NCBI GenBank assembly: GCA_963930655.1
Contig: OZ005610.1
Location: 15,753,001-15,817,000 of the forward strand
From: Myrica gale
Taxonomy: Eukaryota > Streptophyta > Magnoliopsida > Fagales > Myricaceae
Direction: 5' to 3'
Length of the DNA: 64,000 nt
Position numbers and translations under genes: made by a program. How positions within the stretch are numbered: position 1 is the stretch's first letter; every line of letters begins with the position of its first letter. A model generated the notes under the pieces. That model saw only the letters and a program-made list of their open reading frames with translations. It was not told where the DNA came from and did not search any database. Below are positions 1-9,403 of the stretch, piece after piece.

Positions 1-520
1 TTTTCTGGACAAGGAAATTAAGATTTTTACTTATGGAGGCTTCTTGCAACAAAGAGAGTTCCCTTGGTTGAGGAGGATGAATAAACTCAAAAGTTACCTT
101 TTGACCTAAGATGGAAGTTGTAAGTCCTTGACTTGTTGTGGTGAAAGGATACAACAGACATATGAAAGGAATGCCTAAGATCACCTTCTAATCAGACAGA
201 TTTTTTACTAAGATAAATGATGACTTAAAGCAAACATTATCTTTACGGATATGTGCTTTGGATAACTTATACTGAATACCCATAGAAGTACCATTGGCTG
301 AATGAAGACGTTCTCTAGTCTTTTCATAGTACTTAGTGGGTATAAGACCTTGAATACAATTGAGATCTGCACCAGAATCAATAAGGGCAATAACCTCAAA
401 TGCAAATTCAGAATTTACTATGATATTTACTTTTGCATGTCATTTCTGGAAATGCATACGGTTCATGATACTAAGGAATTGGCTACATTCCGGAGTATCT
501 TGTTGAAGAGTAAATTGAGG
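1..520 (-). pseudogene. Endogenous pararetrovirus: aspartic protease region of pol (partial, runs off window)
   Basis: On the minus strand this stretch reads as the retropepsin-like protease that opens the enzymatic part of a caulimovirid polyprotein. The catalytic D-S-G-A-D motif is at 365-379, preceded by a short hydrophobic strand. The reading frame continues towards position 1, so reverse transcriptase and RNase H, if kept, lie outside the window. It follows the coat-protein zinc-knuckle region (521-1366) in the order coat protein then protease that caulimovirids use. A Ty3 retrotransposon protease is the alternative; the linked coat and movement protein remnants make the pararetrovirus reading better. 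Confidence 0.75.
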
Positions 521-1366
521 CTAAAAGGGTTCAGGTTCGGGTTCCTTTTCTGATTGTTCAGACTCTTGTTGACTTTGTTTCTTAAAACTTTGGTTGATTT
601 TAAGGAGGACTTCTTGTTCAAGAGTTTTATTCTGGGCTTTTAGTTCACGAATCTCTTGTTTTACCTGTTGGAATTCAGTCTGTAAATCTTGTAAAGTGAA
701 AGGTTTAGAGGTTTTCTTAAACTTGTCTAAGATTTTATTAAGACTGACCTGAGTTTCAGGGATTTTTAATTTACTTTCCTTTTTACTTAACACATTTTTA
801 AATTTGGAGAGATATTGAGCCTTGAGCTCAGGATCCTCAACTTTGTCGATTAAATCGAACAAAAGTTCTTCTTGTTGACTTAAAACGTTCAAGGTTTTAC
901 TTGGGTGGCAACAACTATCTTGACATCCTAATTTTTGGTTAGGGGTGTCGGATTCTGTGTCGGTACTGGGATTGTAGCTAGAATTAGAGGATGGGATGTC
1001 ATCTATGTCTAGATCACTACCAGTAGAATCTCTTAATTCTAAGATGGCAAACAGTTTTACTTTCTCACTTGCAGGAATGTCTAAAGAATTAATATTTTCT
1101 TTAACTCGACATTCAGAGCTGTAATGACCTAGCTTCTTACATTTGTAACATCTAATTTTACTTTTGTCTTTAGGTGTGGATTTCTTCCTAAAGGCTTTTT
1201 TGTGAAATTTTGGTTTACAAGGTTTACTTTCTTCAGGAGGTATGTAATTCCTATTTGACTTCTTGTGGTATTTGTGTGACTTTCTAAAGGATGACTTTTC
1301 TTTGTGGTGTTTTCTACGAGATGGTGCTATGGGAGGCAGACCATACTGTTCGCAGAAATTACCCAT
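521..1366 (-). pseudogene. Endogenous pararetrovirus coat protein, C-terminal part with zinc knuckle
   Basis: An open stretch of 281 codons. Near its N-terminal third a very basic segment leads into a CCHC zinc knuckle (C-x2-C-x4-H-x4-C, around 1109-1151), followed by an acidic Ser/Asp/Glu-rich region and a Lys/Glu/Gln-rich, probably coiled-coil tail. Basic arm plus single CCHC knuckle plus acidic tail is the usual C-terminal layout of caulimovirid coat proteins, where the knuckle binds pregenomic RNA. The upstream half of the coat region (1374-2126) is in another frame, with the break near an A/T homopolymer at about 1381-1388. It is therefore a decayed copy. Confidence 0.78.
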
Positions 1367-1373
1367 TTCATAC

Positions 1374-2126
1374 TTAGCTGTTTTTTTTATCTTTGCTAAG
1401 TTGATTATTAATTTTTATGTTAATACACATCTTCATACCTTCTTTGTTGATGGTACTAACAAGATCACCGTAGGTCAGGGTATCATATTCTATGATTCCT
1501 GAGGGCTGACTTAAGACTTCTCTAATCTTATGGGCAAAGAGATTAGGGAGGCCATTGATGAAATTTTCTTTCCAAAAAGGATTCTTACAGTCTTCCCTAA
1601 GCATGACACAGGAAATGAAGACATCCTTATACCAACGAAAATCACTTAAGGTTGGACACTTAAGGTTACTTAATTGGTCATGAATCCTAGCTGAAATGTT
1701 ACTAGGAGTACAAATAAAATGTTTAACAATGGTATAAATGAGAGTATTAATACCATCGCTAACACCTTGACCTAATCTTTCATCAAAAATTAGAAATCCT
1801 TCTTCATCATGCTGAACAGCACAACGAATGAGATCCCGATCAGTTTCGGTGAGGTACTTTTCCCACAATTGGCGTAAAGAACCGGTGAAACCATAGACGA
1901 TTAAATCAACGACTTCTGGATGACTAAGGGAATGGTTTACTAAGTAGCTGTTTGCTACCATAGTCATATGTTGGAGTTTATTAAGGATTTCTTGTTCAGA
2001 GAAACCATCAATAGTCCATTCAAATAACTTGTCTCTGGAGACAGAGAATTGACTTTGGAAATTCCTTTCTTCAAATTGAAGATCAGGAGGAGTGGGTTTA
2101 CTATACCAATTCTTGGTTAAAGACAT
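1374..2126 (-). pseudogene. Endogenous pararetrovirus coat protein, N-terminal/core part
   Basis: An open stretch of 250 codons resembling the core capsid domain of plant pararetroviruses: an aromatic, Pro-rich start followed by an alpha-helical domain with many Trp, Phe and Cys residues, ending in a Lys-rich tail. It stops at a homopolymer run just before the zinc-knuckle ORF, which indicates a frameshift. Directly upstream on the minus strand, the polyprotein is interrupted by the solo LTR at 2146-2923. Assignment is by recognition of the family pattern and gene order, not by alignment. Confidence 0.75.
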
Positions 2127-2145
2127 AGGGTTAGGGCGACCAGAC

Positions 2146-2923
2146 TGATGTGAACCCCGTTATCCCGTAACGAGACCCAACAACTATAGGGAACCCAAGA
2201 TCGTTTCTAGAATGGATTTGAAGGAAACCTCGACCCGTTGCTTAGGAAAGCAAGAACCTCGGTATGGTGAAGACGCCACAAACGGGGATGGAAATCCGTT
2301 TGATGAGTCGAGTTGAACGCCACGGGAAAATCCCGATAAGTTCGAGAAGTTCTTCAAAGAACCAAAGAGAATTAAACCTCACAAAATATATTGATCAAAG
2401 TTGTTCGAATTACAATGCAAGAGGGTCCTATTTATAAGCTAGAAATAACATGGAAACAAATTCTATCCTAGGAAACAAGGGCTGGTCGAGTAAAGCAATT
2501 TTGAGCAAGGAAAGAAATCCTTGCTTACCTAAAACAAAGAAAGCAATTAAGGAAATAATCCCTAGCTTGCCTAACTAAAATTTGGCCGCCTAAAATAGAG
2601 TTAAAATAGCTGCTAGACGCCCAAAATAAAAGGAGGGAATATAAAAGGAAAGATTTGGGCGCCTATCATAGAGACCCTTCTAGAAACTCCCCAAAAATAT
2701 TTCTTTCCAACTTGATGCTCAGCCTTCTAGAACGTGAATAAAATTAACACTCCTTTGTGGGCCACGTGAGTCTTGTTCAATGGGCCTCCATGAATTTGCT
2801 TGAGCCCATGTCGCTTGAATCAGCCCACTGAGTAGCTCCTTAAACTTCTTGGCTCGTGCCCTCGTAACCGGCCCAATGGGAACTGGAATTGGATCCTCCA
2901 ACGATATACCGTGATTTCCATCA
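2146..2923 (-). mobile_element. Solo LTR (Ty3-type) inserted in the pararetrovirus, with exact TSD
   Basis: A 778-bp insert bounded by TGATG...CATCA ends and flanked by the 5-bp direct repeat CAGAC at 2141-2145 and 2924-2928. Both flanks are pararetroviral coding sequence. Read on the minus strand, it has a TATA-like CTTATAAATAG (2428-2438). At its 5' end lies a short coding tail (2719-2901) ending in a G-P-V-T-R-A-R-A-K-K motif, typical of the C-terminus of Ty3-type polyproteins. Because both outer ends are LTR ends with a matching TSD, this is a solo LTR whose 5' part encodes the polyprotein tail, rather than a truncated internal region. Confidence 0.85.
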
Positions 2924-2928
2924 CAGAC

Positions 2929-3440
2929 CTAATCCTGTTGACTTCTAACTGTTTGAACTGCTTTTCGATTTCACTAATCTGATGATCAGATTCTGAATCC
3001 GTATCAGATCCTGTAGAGACTTGATTGAGAGCACTGACTTGATGGGAAGATTCTGGTTTCTTACCATCTGTTTTACTTGTTTTTAATTCACCTAGCAACT
3101 GAGTGACCTTACTAAGAGCTGACTGTTCTGAGATTTTTAAACCTAAAGGCTTACTGGGCAGCTGTAGTAAAGGTTTCTCGGAGACGAGGGATTGACCATC
3201 TAACTTGGATTCAATCTTGTCTAACTGCTTACCTATAGTCCTAAGACATTGGTTGGTGTAATTGTTTTGTTCAACCAATTTCTTGTTACTATCATTGTCA
3301 GTAGCAACCTTAAAGGGGGAGGCTGTAATCTCTGTTCCTTTATGGGTTATGACAATTTCTTCTGGAGGTGGATGACTAGAGGTAATGGACTTCTTATCCG
3401 AAGTAGTCCATTTGGACTTTGTGAGGACCTGGATATTCAT
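2929..3440 (-). pseudogene. Endogenous pararetrovirus polyprotein, linker between movement and coat domains
   Basis: About 170 codons of hydrophilic, Ser/Thr/Lys/Gln-rich sequence with a predicted coiled-coil stretch in the middle. It ends on the minus strand at the left flank of the solo LTR, in the position expected for the region between movement protein and capsid domain. The LTR splits what was one reading frame. No enzymatic motif is visible. The assignment rests on position between two recognised viral regions. Confidence 0.6.
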
Positions 3441-3479
3441 GGAATGATAATTTTCAAAATAAATGAAAAAGGGAATATC

Positions 3480-4520
3480 CTAACCAAACTGACGCATGAA
3501 GGCTTGCCATGAGTCATAGATGACTTGTTTTTTAGCCTTCGTGTGTCCTTCACGATACTGATTTCTTTTACTATCATTTTCTTTTGACATAAAATCACCT
3601 TCAAGCTTTTTCATGTCAGGCTTGAAAGTTTTACTTATGGTCATCAACTGAGGGTTAACAGATTCGAAATCTGTTTGGGTTGGTGACTCTTGACTGTCAT
3701 CTTCTACATCTTCGACTATTTGTCCTGATGTAGATGCTTGGTTAGGCAGATGAGAATTAACCGAATACAAGGGTGTACTAACCTGAGAGTTAATATGGAT
3801 ACCCTTAAGTTGTCGGTTAAAGGTGTTAGGAAGGCTAGAGGCAGACCTACGGGCTAATTGGCTACCTGGTTCCTGAATCCTAAGGGGTGCAAAATTACTT
3901 CGGGGAGCATCAAAACTAATCCTAACGGTACCATCCAGATACTGTTGGATCATGTCAAACTTGTTAATGTTTTTGGAAACATTAGTGGTTGGATTAACAA
4001 GGTTTGATCTTTGGGACTTTTTACTAAGGTATGGACGTTGAGGTTGGTCCTGATACACTTGTAATAAATCCTATAGATCAAAGCTAAAGGCTGACTTCCT
4101 TCTGACATCTCATAACCTGAAGTTTTAAGGTTCAAGGTTAAGGCTTTTAGAAGATGCTTGTCACTTAAGCTTAAGGTAAAATCGGGAAAACAATCAAAAT
4201 GGATGGGACCATTATGAAGGCTTGACTCGATGATTCATAAAATATTGGTGTTGTAGTATGTGAAACTAGCATCACTTAGACACAGAAGGACAAAAGCATC
4301 AACTCCTTTTCGAGTTAATGGTTTTATTGCAACTTGAACTAATCCGATGTGGATATAGTTGAAACCTTGTTCCCTATGTTTTTTGAAAACAGAAGGAGAC
4401 AGAAGTTGGCGTTTTTCATGGGTTTTACTTAGAGCGTAAACCTGCTCTACGGTTTTGACATGGTAATTATTACCTTTGAAGGATAAAGGATTAAAACTTG
4501 ACTTAGAGTAGGTCTCTCTA
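3480..4520 (-). pseudogene. Endogenous pararetrovirus movement protein remnant
   Basis: The downstream part is open (3480-4058 and 3950-4135 in different frames). The more upstream part (about 4140-4500) reads as 30K-superfamily-like movement protein sequence only with stop codons and frame changes. Recognisable pieces are a segment typical of the caulimovirid movement-protein core and, near 4030-4110, a conserved Ala-Leu-x-Tyr-Arg-x-Tyr-Tyr pattern. The family targets plasmodesmata. The reading frame is broken in at least two places, so it is a fossil. Confidence 0.65.
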
Positions 4521-4741
4521 CTTCAGAATTCTTAGTAAATCTCCAGTAAGTCCATCTAAGTTAAACCCCAGTCTTAGCAGTTTAGAAGCATACCTGAACA
4601 GTAAGTCCAGCGTCCAAACAGTAAGACCATAGTGGCTTGAGCGGAGTGGCCTGAGAGGGTGTGTCCTTTTAAGTTTGTTGAGTCGAAAGGTTGAAGCTTA
4701 GGTAAGGTTTATTGTTGATTCATTAAGTCTTTTGTTTTAGC

Positions 4742-5286
4742 TTGATTCAAGTGTCTAGAAGTTTAATCATGAATAGGATGTTTAGGTCTTCTTCTTCCAC
4801 CAGTTCTTGTTCTTCTGGTTCCATTCCTCCCATTCCAGGAATAGTAAATGAAGAAGAATTTGAAATCAATGAAGTCAACACCAACCTTCAGGATTGGAAT
4901 ATCCCGTCAATCAGAACATCATGGCTCGCCGTTTCCAAGTCAAATGGTGGGACAAGTTCAATATCGACAGGATCATTGAACAAGTAAAGAAGGAATTTCC
5001 TCAGCCAGAGGAATTTTCTACTGTCTCTCAGTTCTTAGTAGAAAAGACCAGTCTCCAGACTACCCTGGTCTCTGCTATGAACCAAGTCCAAAGTAAAGAA
5101 GATCTACAGGAGCTCTGCCACCAGTTGCAGCTTGAAGTAAGCAAGATCAATGGACAAGACCCAGATGAGCACAGCCCAGCCTCATCTCACTCGTCTGCTG
5201 TAGGTCAATCTAAGCCCAACTACTTGGATCCAGTTTTCCAAGATAATCAGGATCCTTACGCCTTCGATCTAGGAGACGACATGTGA
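4742..5286 (+). pseudogene. Endogenous pararetrovirus polyprotein tail, inverted relative to 1-4520
   Basis: Two overlapping open frames (4742-4987 and 4894-5286) on the plus strand. The second contains a Lys-Trp-Trp-Asp-Lys-Phe motif followed by a Gln/Glu-rich helical stretch and an acidic end. This pattern is familiar from the C-terminal end of plant pararetroviral polyproteins or from the N-terminal region near the movement protein. The start of the first frame is Ser-rich. It is transcribed away from the minus-strand remnants, so two viral fragments meet head to head near 4560-4740. The exact viral position is uncertain; its viral origin is fairly likely. Confidence 0.5.
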
Positions 5287-5465
5287 AGCCCAAGTCCATG
5301 TGACAACCAAGCCTAGGCCCATGTGAAGTCCGTAGGCATGTAAGGACGAAGTCAACAAGTCAAAACCGACAAGTCACTATTCATGAACAGTAAATTTGAC
5401 TTTTTATTATTCATGAACCGTAAGTAAAACAGTGAAAGCAGCCGACACGCCCCTGTTCATCCACA

Positions 5466-5600
5466 GTCAAAGCACGCGTGATTCAACAGTACCCGCGTGA
5501 TTCCACAGTAACCCCTCTGTCTATAAATACAGAGGTCGAAGTCAGTTGTAAGCAGAATTCCATTTCGGATTTCTGAACTCTCTCTCTCTCTCTCAAGTCT
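5466..5600 (+). promoter_or_regulatory. Promoter-like region downstream of the pararetrovirus tail
   Basis: A TATA box (TATAAAT, 5522-5528) is followed by a CT-repeat (about 5578-5594). It is preceded by two tandem near-identical motifs of the form CGCGTGATTC-ACAGTA (about 5474-5511). Further upstream are several TGAACAGTAA-like repeats. It lies just after the viral tail on the same strand, where the pregenomic RNA promoter of a caulimovirid would be. Promoter activity is inferred. Confidence 0.5.
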
Positions 5601-5639
5601 TTCTATCCTTAGTAACCCAAGCCTATCTAAGTCTAAGAA

Positions 5640-6690
5640 CACGATGTATATGTCTTCTTACTTGATAGTTCTTGCTTGTAAGTCAACTGTTCTTTGAAGT
5701 AAACCAAGTTTCCAAGTATATCTCTGTGTTAGCATGCATACCGCCAGATTGGACGGTTTTACATTTCAAGTTACATGCATTCATGCATCCGCCTTCATGG
5801 CTGGTTTACATTTCTGCTTCATGCATACCGCCTTCATGGCTGGTTTAACTAATTATTTTCTATTTTCTCAAGTAAACTTATTTTAAGACCATTTGCAAGT
5901 TGATACCCTCTAATTGGCCTATTATTTGCCGACCTTTGGGTTTAACGAAGCTTGTTCCCTCACAGGAGGTCTTTAAAAATTAATTTTTATCTGCTGCTAT
6001 CTTCTCTGTTTCTTTGCTTCCACGGCTCGTCTTCATCATAAACTCTCCAGTAATCGTTTTGGTCCTTTCAAAGTAAGCTCCTTGGTAACAAATCTCCATA
6101 TCTTGATCTTTCTAGTAAATCCATCGGTATACCCAAGGAAACCCGTATATATATATATATCTAGGTCAATTTCGGCCATTGTTGAGTTTCTCGATTTTCT
6201 TCACTTCTTTTGGGTCGCTGCAATACGTGGATTTTAGAACGGTTCGATTATTGAAGCAAATCGGGTAAGCGGAGCTACTATAGTATTTTTCTCCAAAAAT
6301 TATGATCACGTTTTCATAAACGATTTTGTGGAAAATATTTTATTGCAAGTTTATGTTATTCTGAAAACAAATGTGAAATTTTAAAAGACCTGCTGAGATT
6401 GTTTATATGACTGTTCTGAATTATTTCTCAAAAATTCTGGATTCTGCTGACCATGATTTCTGATTTTAAATCTGAGTTCTGATATTATATATTATTATGT
6501 TTTCATACCCAAGGCGATGTTCTGGTACTGATTACTGAATACTAATTACTGCTGTTGTTGGTACCAACTTACTGATTACTGAGTGCGCCCATTCTTTGGA
6601 TTTTGATGATGTTTTGTTTTGAATAAATGAGATAATTGTTTTCAAGTTGTTTTATTGAAAATTCCAATATTGATTTTGGGGCGTGACGGT
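5640..6690. repeat. Non-coding region with a degenerate LTR-like remnant
   Basis: No gene is visible. The first 500 bases contain direct repeats built on CATGCATACCGCC (5733-5840). From about 6250 to 6686 the sequence resembles the neighbouring solo LTR at 6714-8922: both have a GGTAAGCGG-G-TA-TAT motif, both carry GGTACCAA followed by GAGTGCGC, and both end in GGGGCGTGA. It is probably an older, truncated member of the same LTR group. There is no TSD that I can place. Confidence 0.45.
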
Positions 6691-6713
6691 AAGACCTGGA
6701 TATATATTGGTCA

Positions 6714-8922
6714 TGTAACACCCAAGATTTCTATTTTTCAATTTATTTGAATTTGTTATTTTATATTTGAAATGTCTTCTTTAAATTTGAAATTTGAGTT
6801 TAATTCATTTAAAATAGTTGAATTTTTATCTTTGACTTAGTCAAACCTTTTTAAAATTTGAAAGATTTTATGCTTATTTAAAATTAAAATTTTTAGAGTT
6901 CAAAATGGAGTCTATTACTAGTGTGAGTCTATATATAGATTTACACATTGGTTTTAATATTTACACACGTTGACTTTACTCCAACAAGAGGGAAAAAAAG
7001 GTTTTCTTGCTTTCAACAATGTAGACGAGATTTCTTGAAGAACCTTCAAGTATTTCGATTTTCTTGATATTATATTTGTATTCTTTTTATGAGAGATCAA
7101 ACCATAGGCTGTCTAGATCTAGCCCTAATTATTTCTAGATTTTCAAAATAGTTTTAATGGATTTCTTGGAATAATTGAAATTTTGGTTCAAGATTTGTAC
7201 AAGGAAAATTCAAGTTCTTGATCTGAGTAGTAGATCAAATTATATTTTTATAGTCGATTTTATACATTGAAAAATACTGAGTTTTAGATATTACGTACTA
7301 GACATCTGCAGGAGGACAAAATTAAAGTTTCATAATTTTCGGAGATGTATTGTTATGGTTTTGAAAATCTGGAATTTAGGCTTAGAGAAATAGGAATTGT
7401 TGACAATGATTCATTGATACTGATTGGAATTTTGAACCGGATGACATAGCTAGGATTCGAATTTCGGCATGAAATTTTATGAGTATTTTTATAACCCATA
7501 CATAAATCTTTGGTATAAATTTCGGGATTTTTGGATATCGTAATAGATCTTTATGAATTTTGGAAGTGATGAGTACCGAATTATTCAGGGTATAGTTTGA
7601 CTCCGTGAACAAAGTACCGAATTATTGAATGATTGTACAAGTAATTTGGATATGAATTTTACAGGTGTATAATTAACATCTTAGGGAAGAAAATAGTTTA
7701 ATTAGGGGATTTTATGGAAACCCGAGATAGGTAAGATATATTTTAGAATTTGACCAGTGAATTTCAGATTTAATCATGTCGGGCAGATTTAGAGTTTCAT
7801 TTGTCTTTCCGTTTGAGCGTATTATAATACGTTAAATTTTGTATTGATAGGTGCTAAGTCAAAGGCTTATTTGCTTGAAGATCCAGGTAAGCGGGGTTAT
7901 TATGCTAGATTTTCCTAAAAGACCGAGGTGATATTTGAGAAATTGCATGATTTATTAAAAACCCTCTGAGTTTTATGTGCATTATGTTTCTGATAAAATT
8001 GTTAAAGATTATAGCATGAAATGTGTAAACATGAGCCTATTTTTATGTCCAATGATTTTACATGATGTTTTCATTGATTGAAATCAAAGCTTTTTGATAT
8101 TTATTGTTATTCAAGATTTGTGCATGATATTTCATGAAAAGAAGAGAAAGATGCAAAGTTCAAAGTGATGTTTATTTTATGATATATTATGTTATGTATT
8201 TTCAAACCCTGAGGCCCAGAGTTACAGAGACAGCGCATTGGTACCAATTGCAACCCATTGAGTGCGCAATTTTGAAAACGGAGTGGCTTCTTTTGTAGAT
8301 TCTTACCGAGTGCACACTGGGACATGACCAGACCTTAGTAAGGAAGATTCTACCCATAGTATTGGCTTAGTTTGACTGGTCCCAAACTAGGTTAAACGTG
8401 ACCCATATTTATTGCCAAATGGATTTTCTTATATAGATAAAACTGATTTTCTATAGTATTATGTTATATAGATAAAACTGTTTTATTAATAAAGACGTTT
8501 TATTGAAATTGTCAAAAACAACTTTCAACAGTTTAGAGAGATTTTAAATATTTTATCTCTTACTGTTATAGTGTGGCTCATGGGATATACTCTAGCATAA
8601 TGATTTTGCTTACTGAGTTGTCGAACTCACCCATTATTGTTTTCCTTAATTTCAGATGTTGATCAGGAGTGTGTCGATAGTCAGGATTAGATGGCACGTG
8701 GGCGGGTAGCTGAGTGATTATTAGAATATATGTTTGACTCTAGTATGAGTCTAAACATGTTTAGATTTGTCTTTGTGTGCAGATAGAGTTTTTTTAAAAG
8801 GACATTTATTGAAGTTTTTATATAAAGTTTATTCCGCATTTATTATAAGATATGTTTTAAATCAAAATTCTAATTGTTTATTGCAAGTTAGTCACCCAGC
8901 CTTTGAGGTTCGGGGCGTGATA
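6714..8922 (-). mobile_element. Solo LTR, 2.2 kb, with 5-bp TSD
   Basis: The insert starts TGTAACACCC and ends GGGGCGTGATA, with the direct repeat GGTCA at 6709-6713 and 8923-8927. The second end would be TGTCACGCCCC on the minus strand with one change in the TG dinucleotide. Read on the minus strand it carries, near its 5' end, the imperfect palindrome GTGAGTT...AACTCAGTAAG (about 8609-8632), also found in the LTRs at 9404, 24874, 29889 and 53149. There is no coding capacity. I therefore call it a solo LTR, oriented minus. Confidence 0.75.
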
Positions 8923-8927
8923 GGTCA

Positions 8928-9352
8928 TGTGCTGTAATTTTTTTAGGGCCATTGTAGCAGGTTGGTGAGAAGGTTGGGTTATTTTGAATAGGTTGGACTA
9001 TTTTAGTGAAAAGGATGAGTTATTTTGGTTGCTACATTGTTGATGAAAGATCTTATGTTAGGGTTATATGCTACGTTTTTATAAGATCTTCTATAAACAA
9101 TGAAAGAAGGAAGTTGAATGAGATCAAATTTTGCATCTTTTGAATGCAGTGATTTTGTAATTGTATCCTTACAAGTCTGTCAACCTGCACAATTTGACAC
9201 AGCTATTGAAGTTGAATGAGAACACATTCATTGAAAGAACCTAACTCATCCATTCATTGAAGTTGAAACTTGCAAAATGACAAATTCAAGTATCCTTACA
9301 AACTGACAATTTACATTCATAATTCATCCTAAACACAACACTCTTCTAGAAT
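8928..9352. other. Intergenic, no feature recognised
   Basis: About 425 bases between the solo LTR and the 3' end of the GRF gene. I see no coding sequence. Some of it may be 3' untranslated sequence of the minus-strand GRF gene. Confidence 0.4.
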
Positions 9353-9403
9353 TTATGGAAATTTGGCCGAACAATGCAAAATAGACAAAAGGACTACTAC
9401 GAC

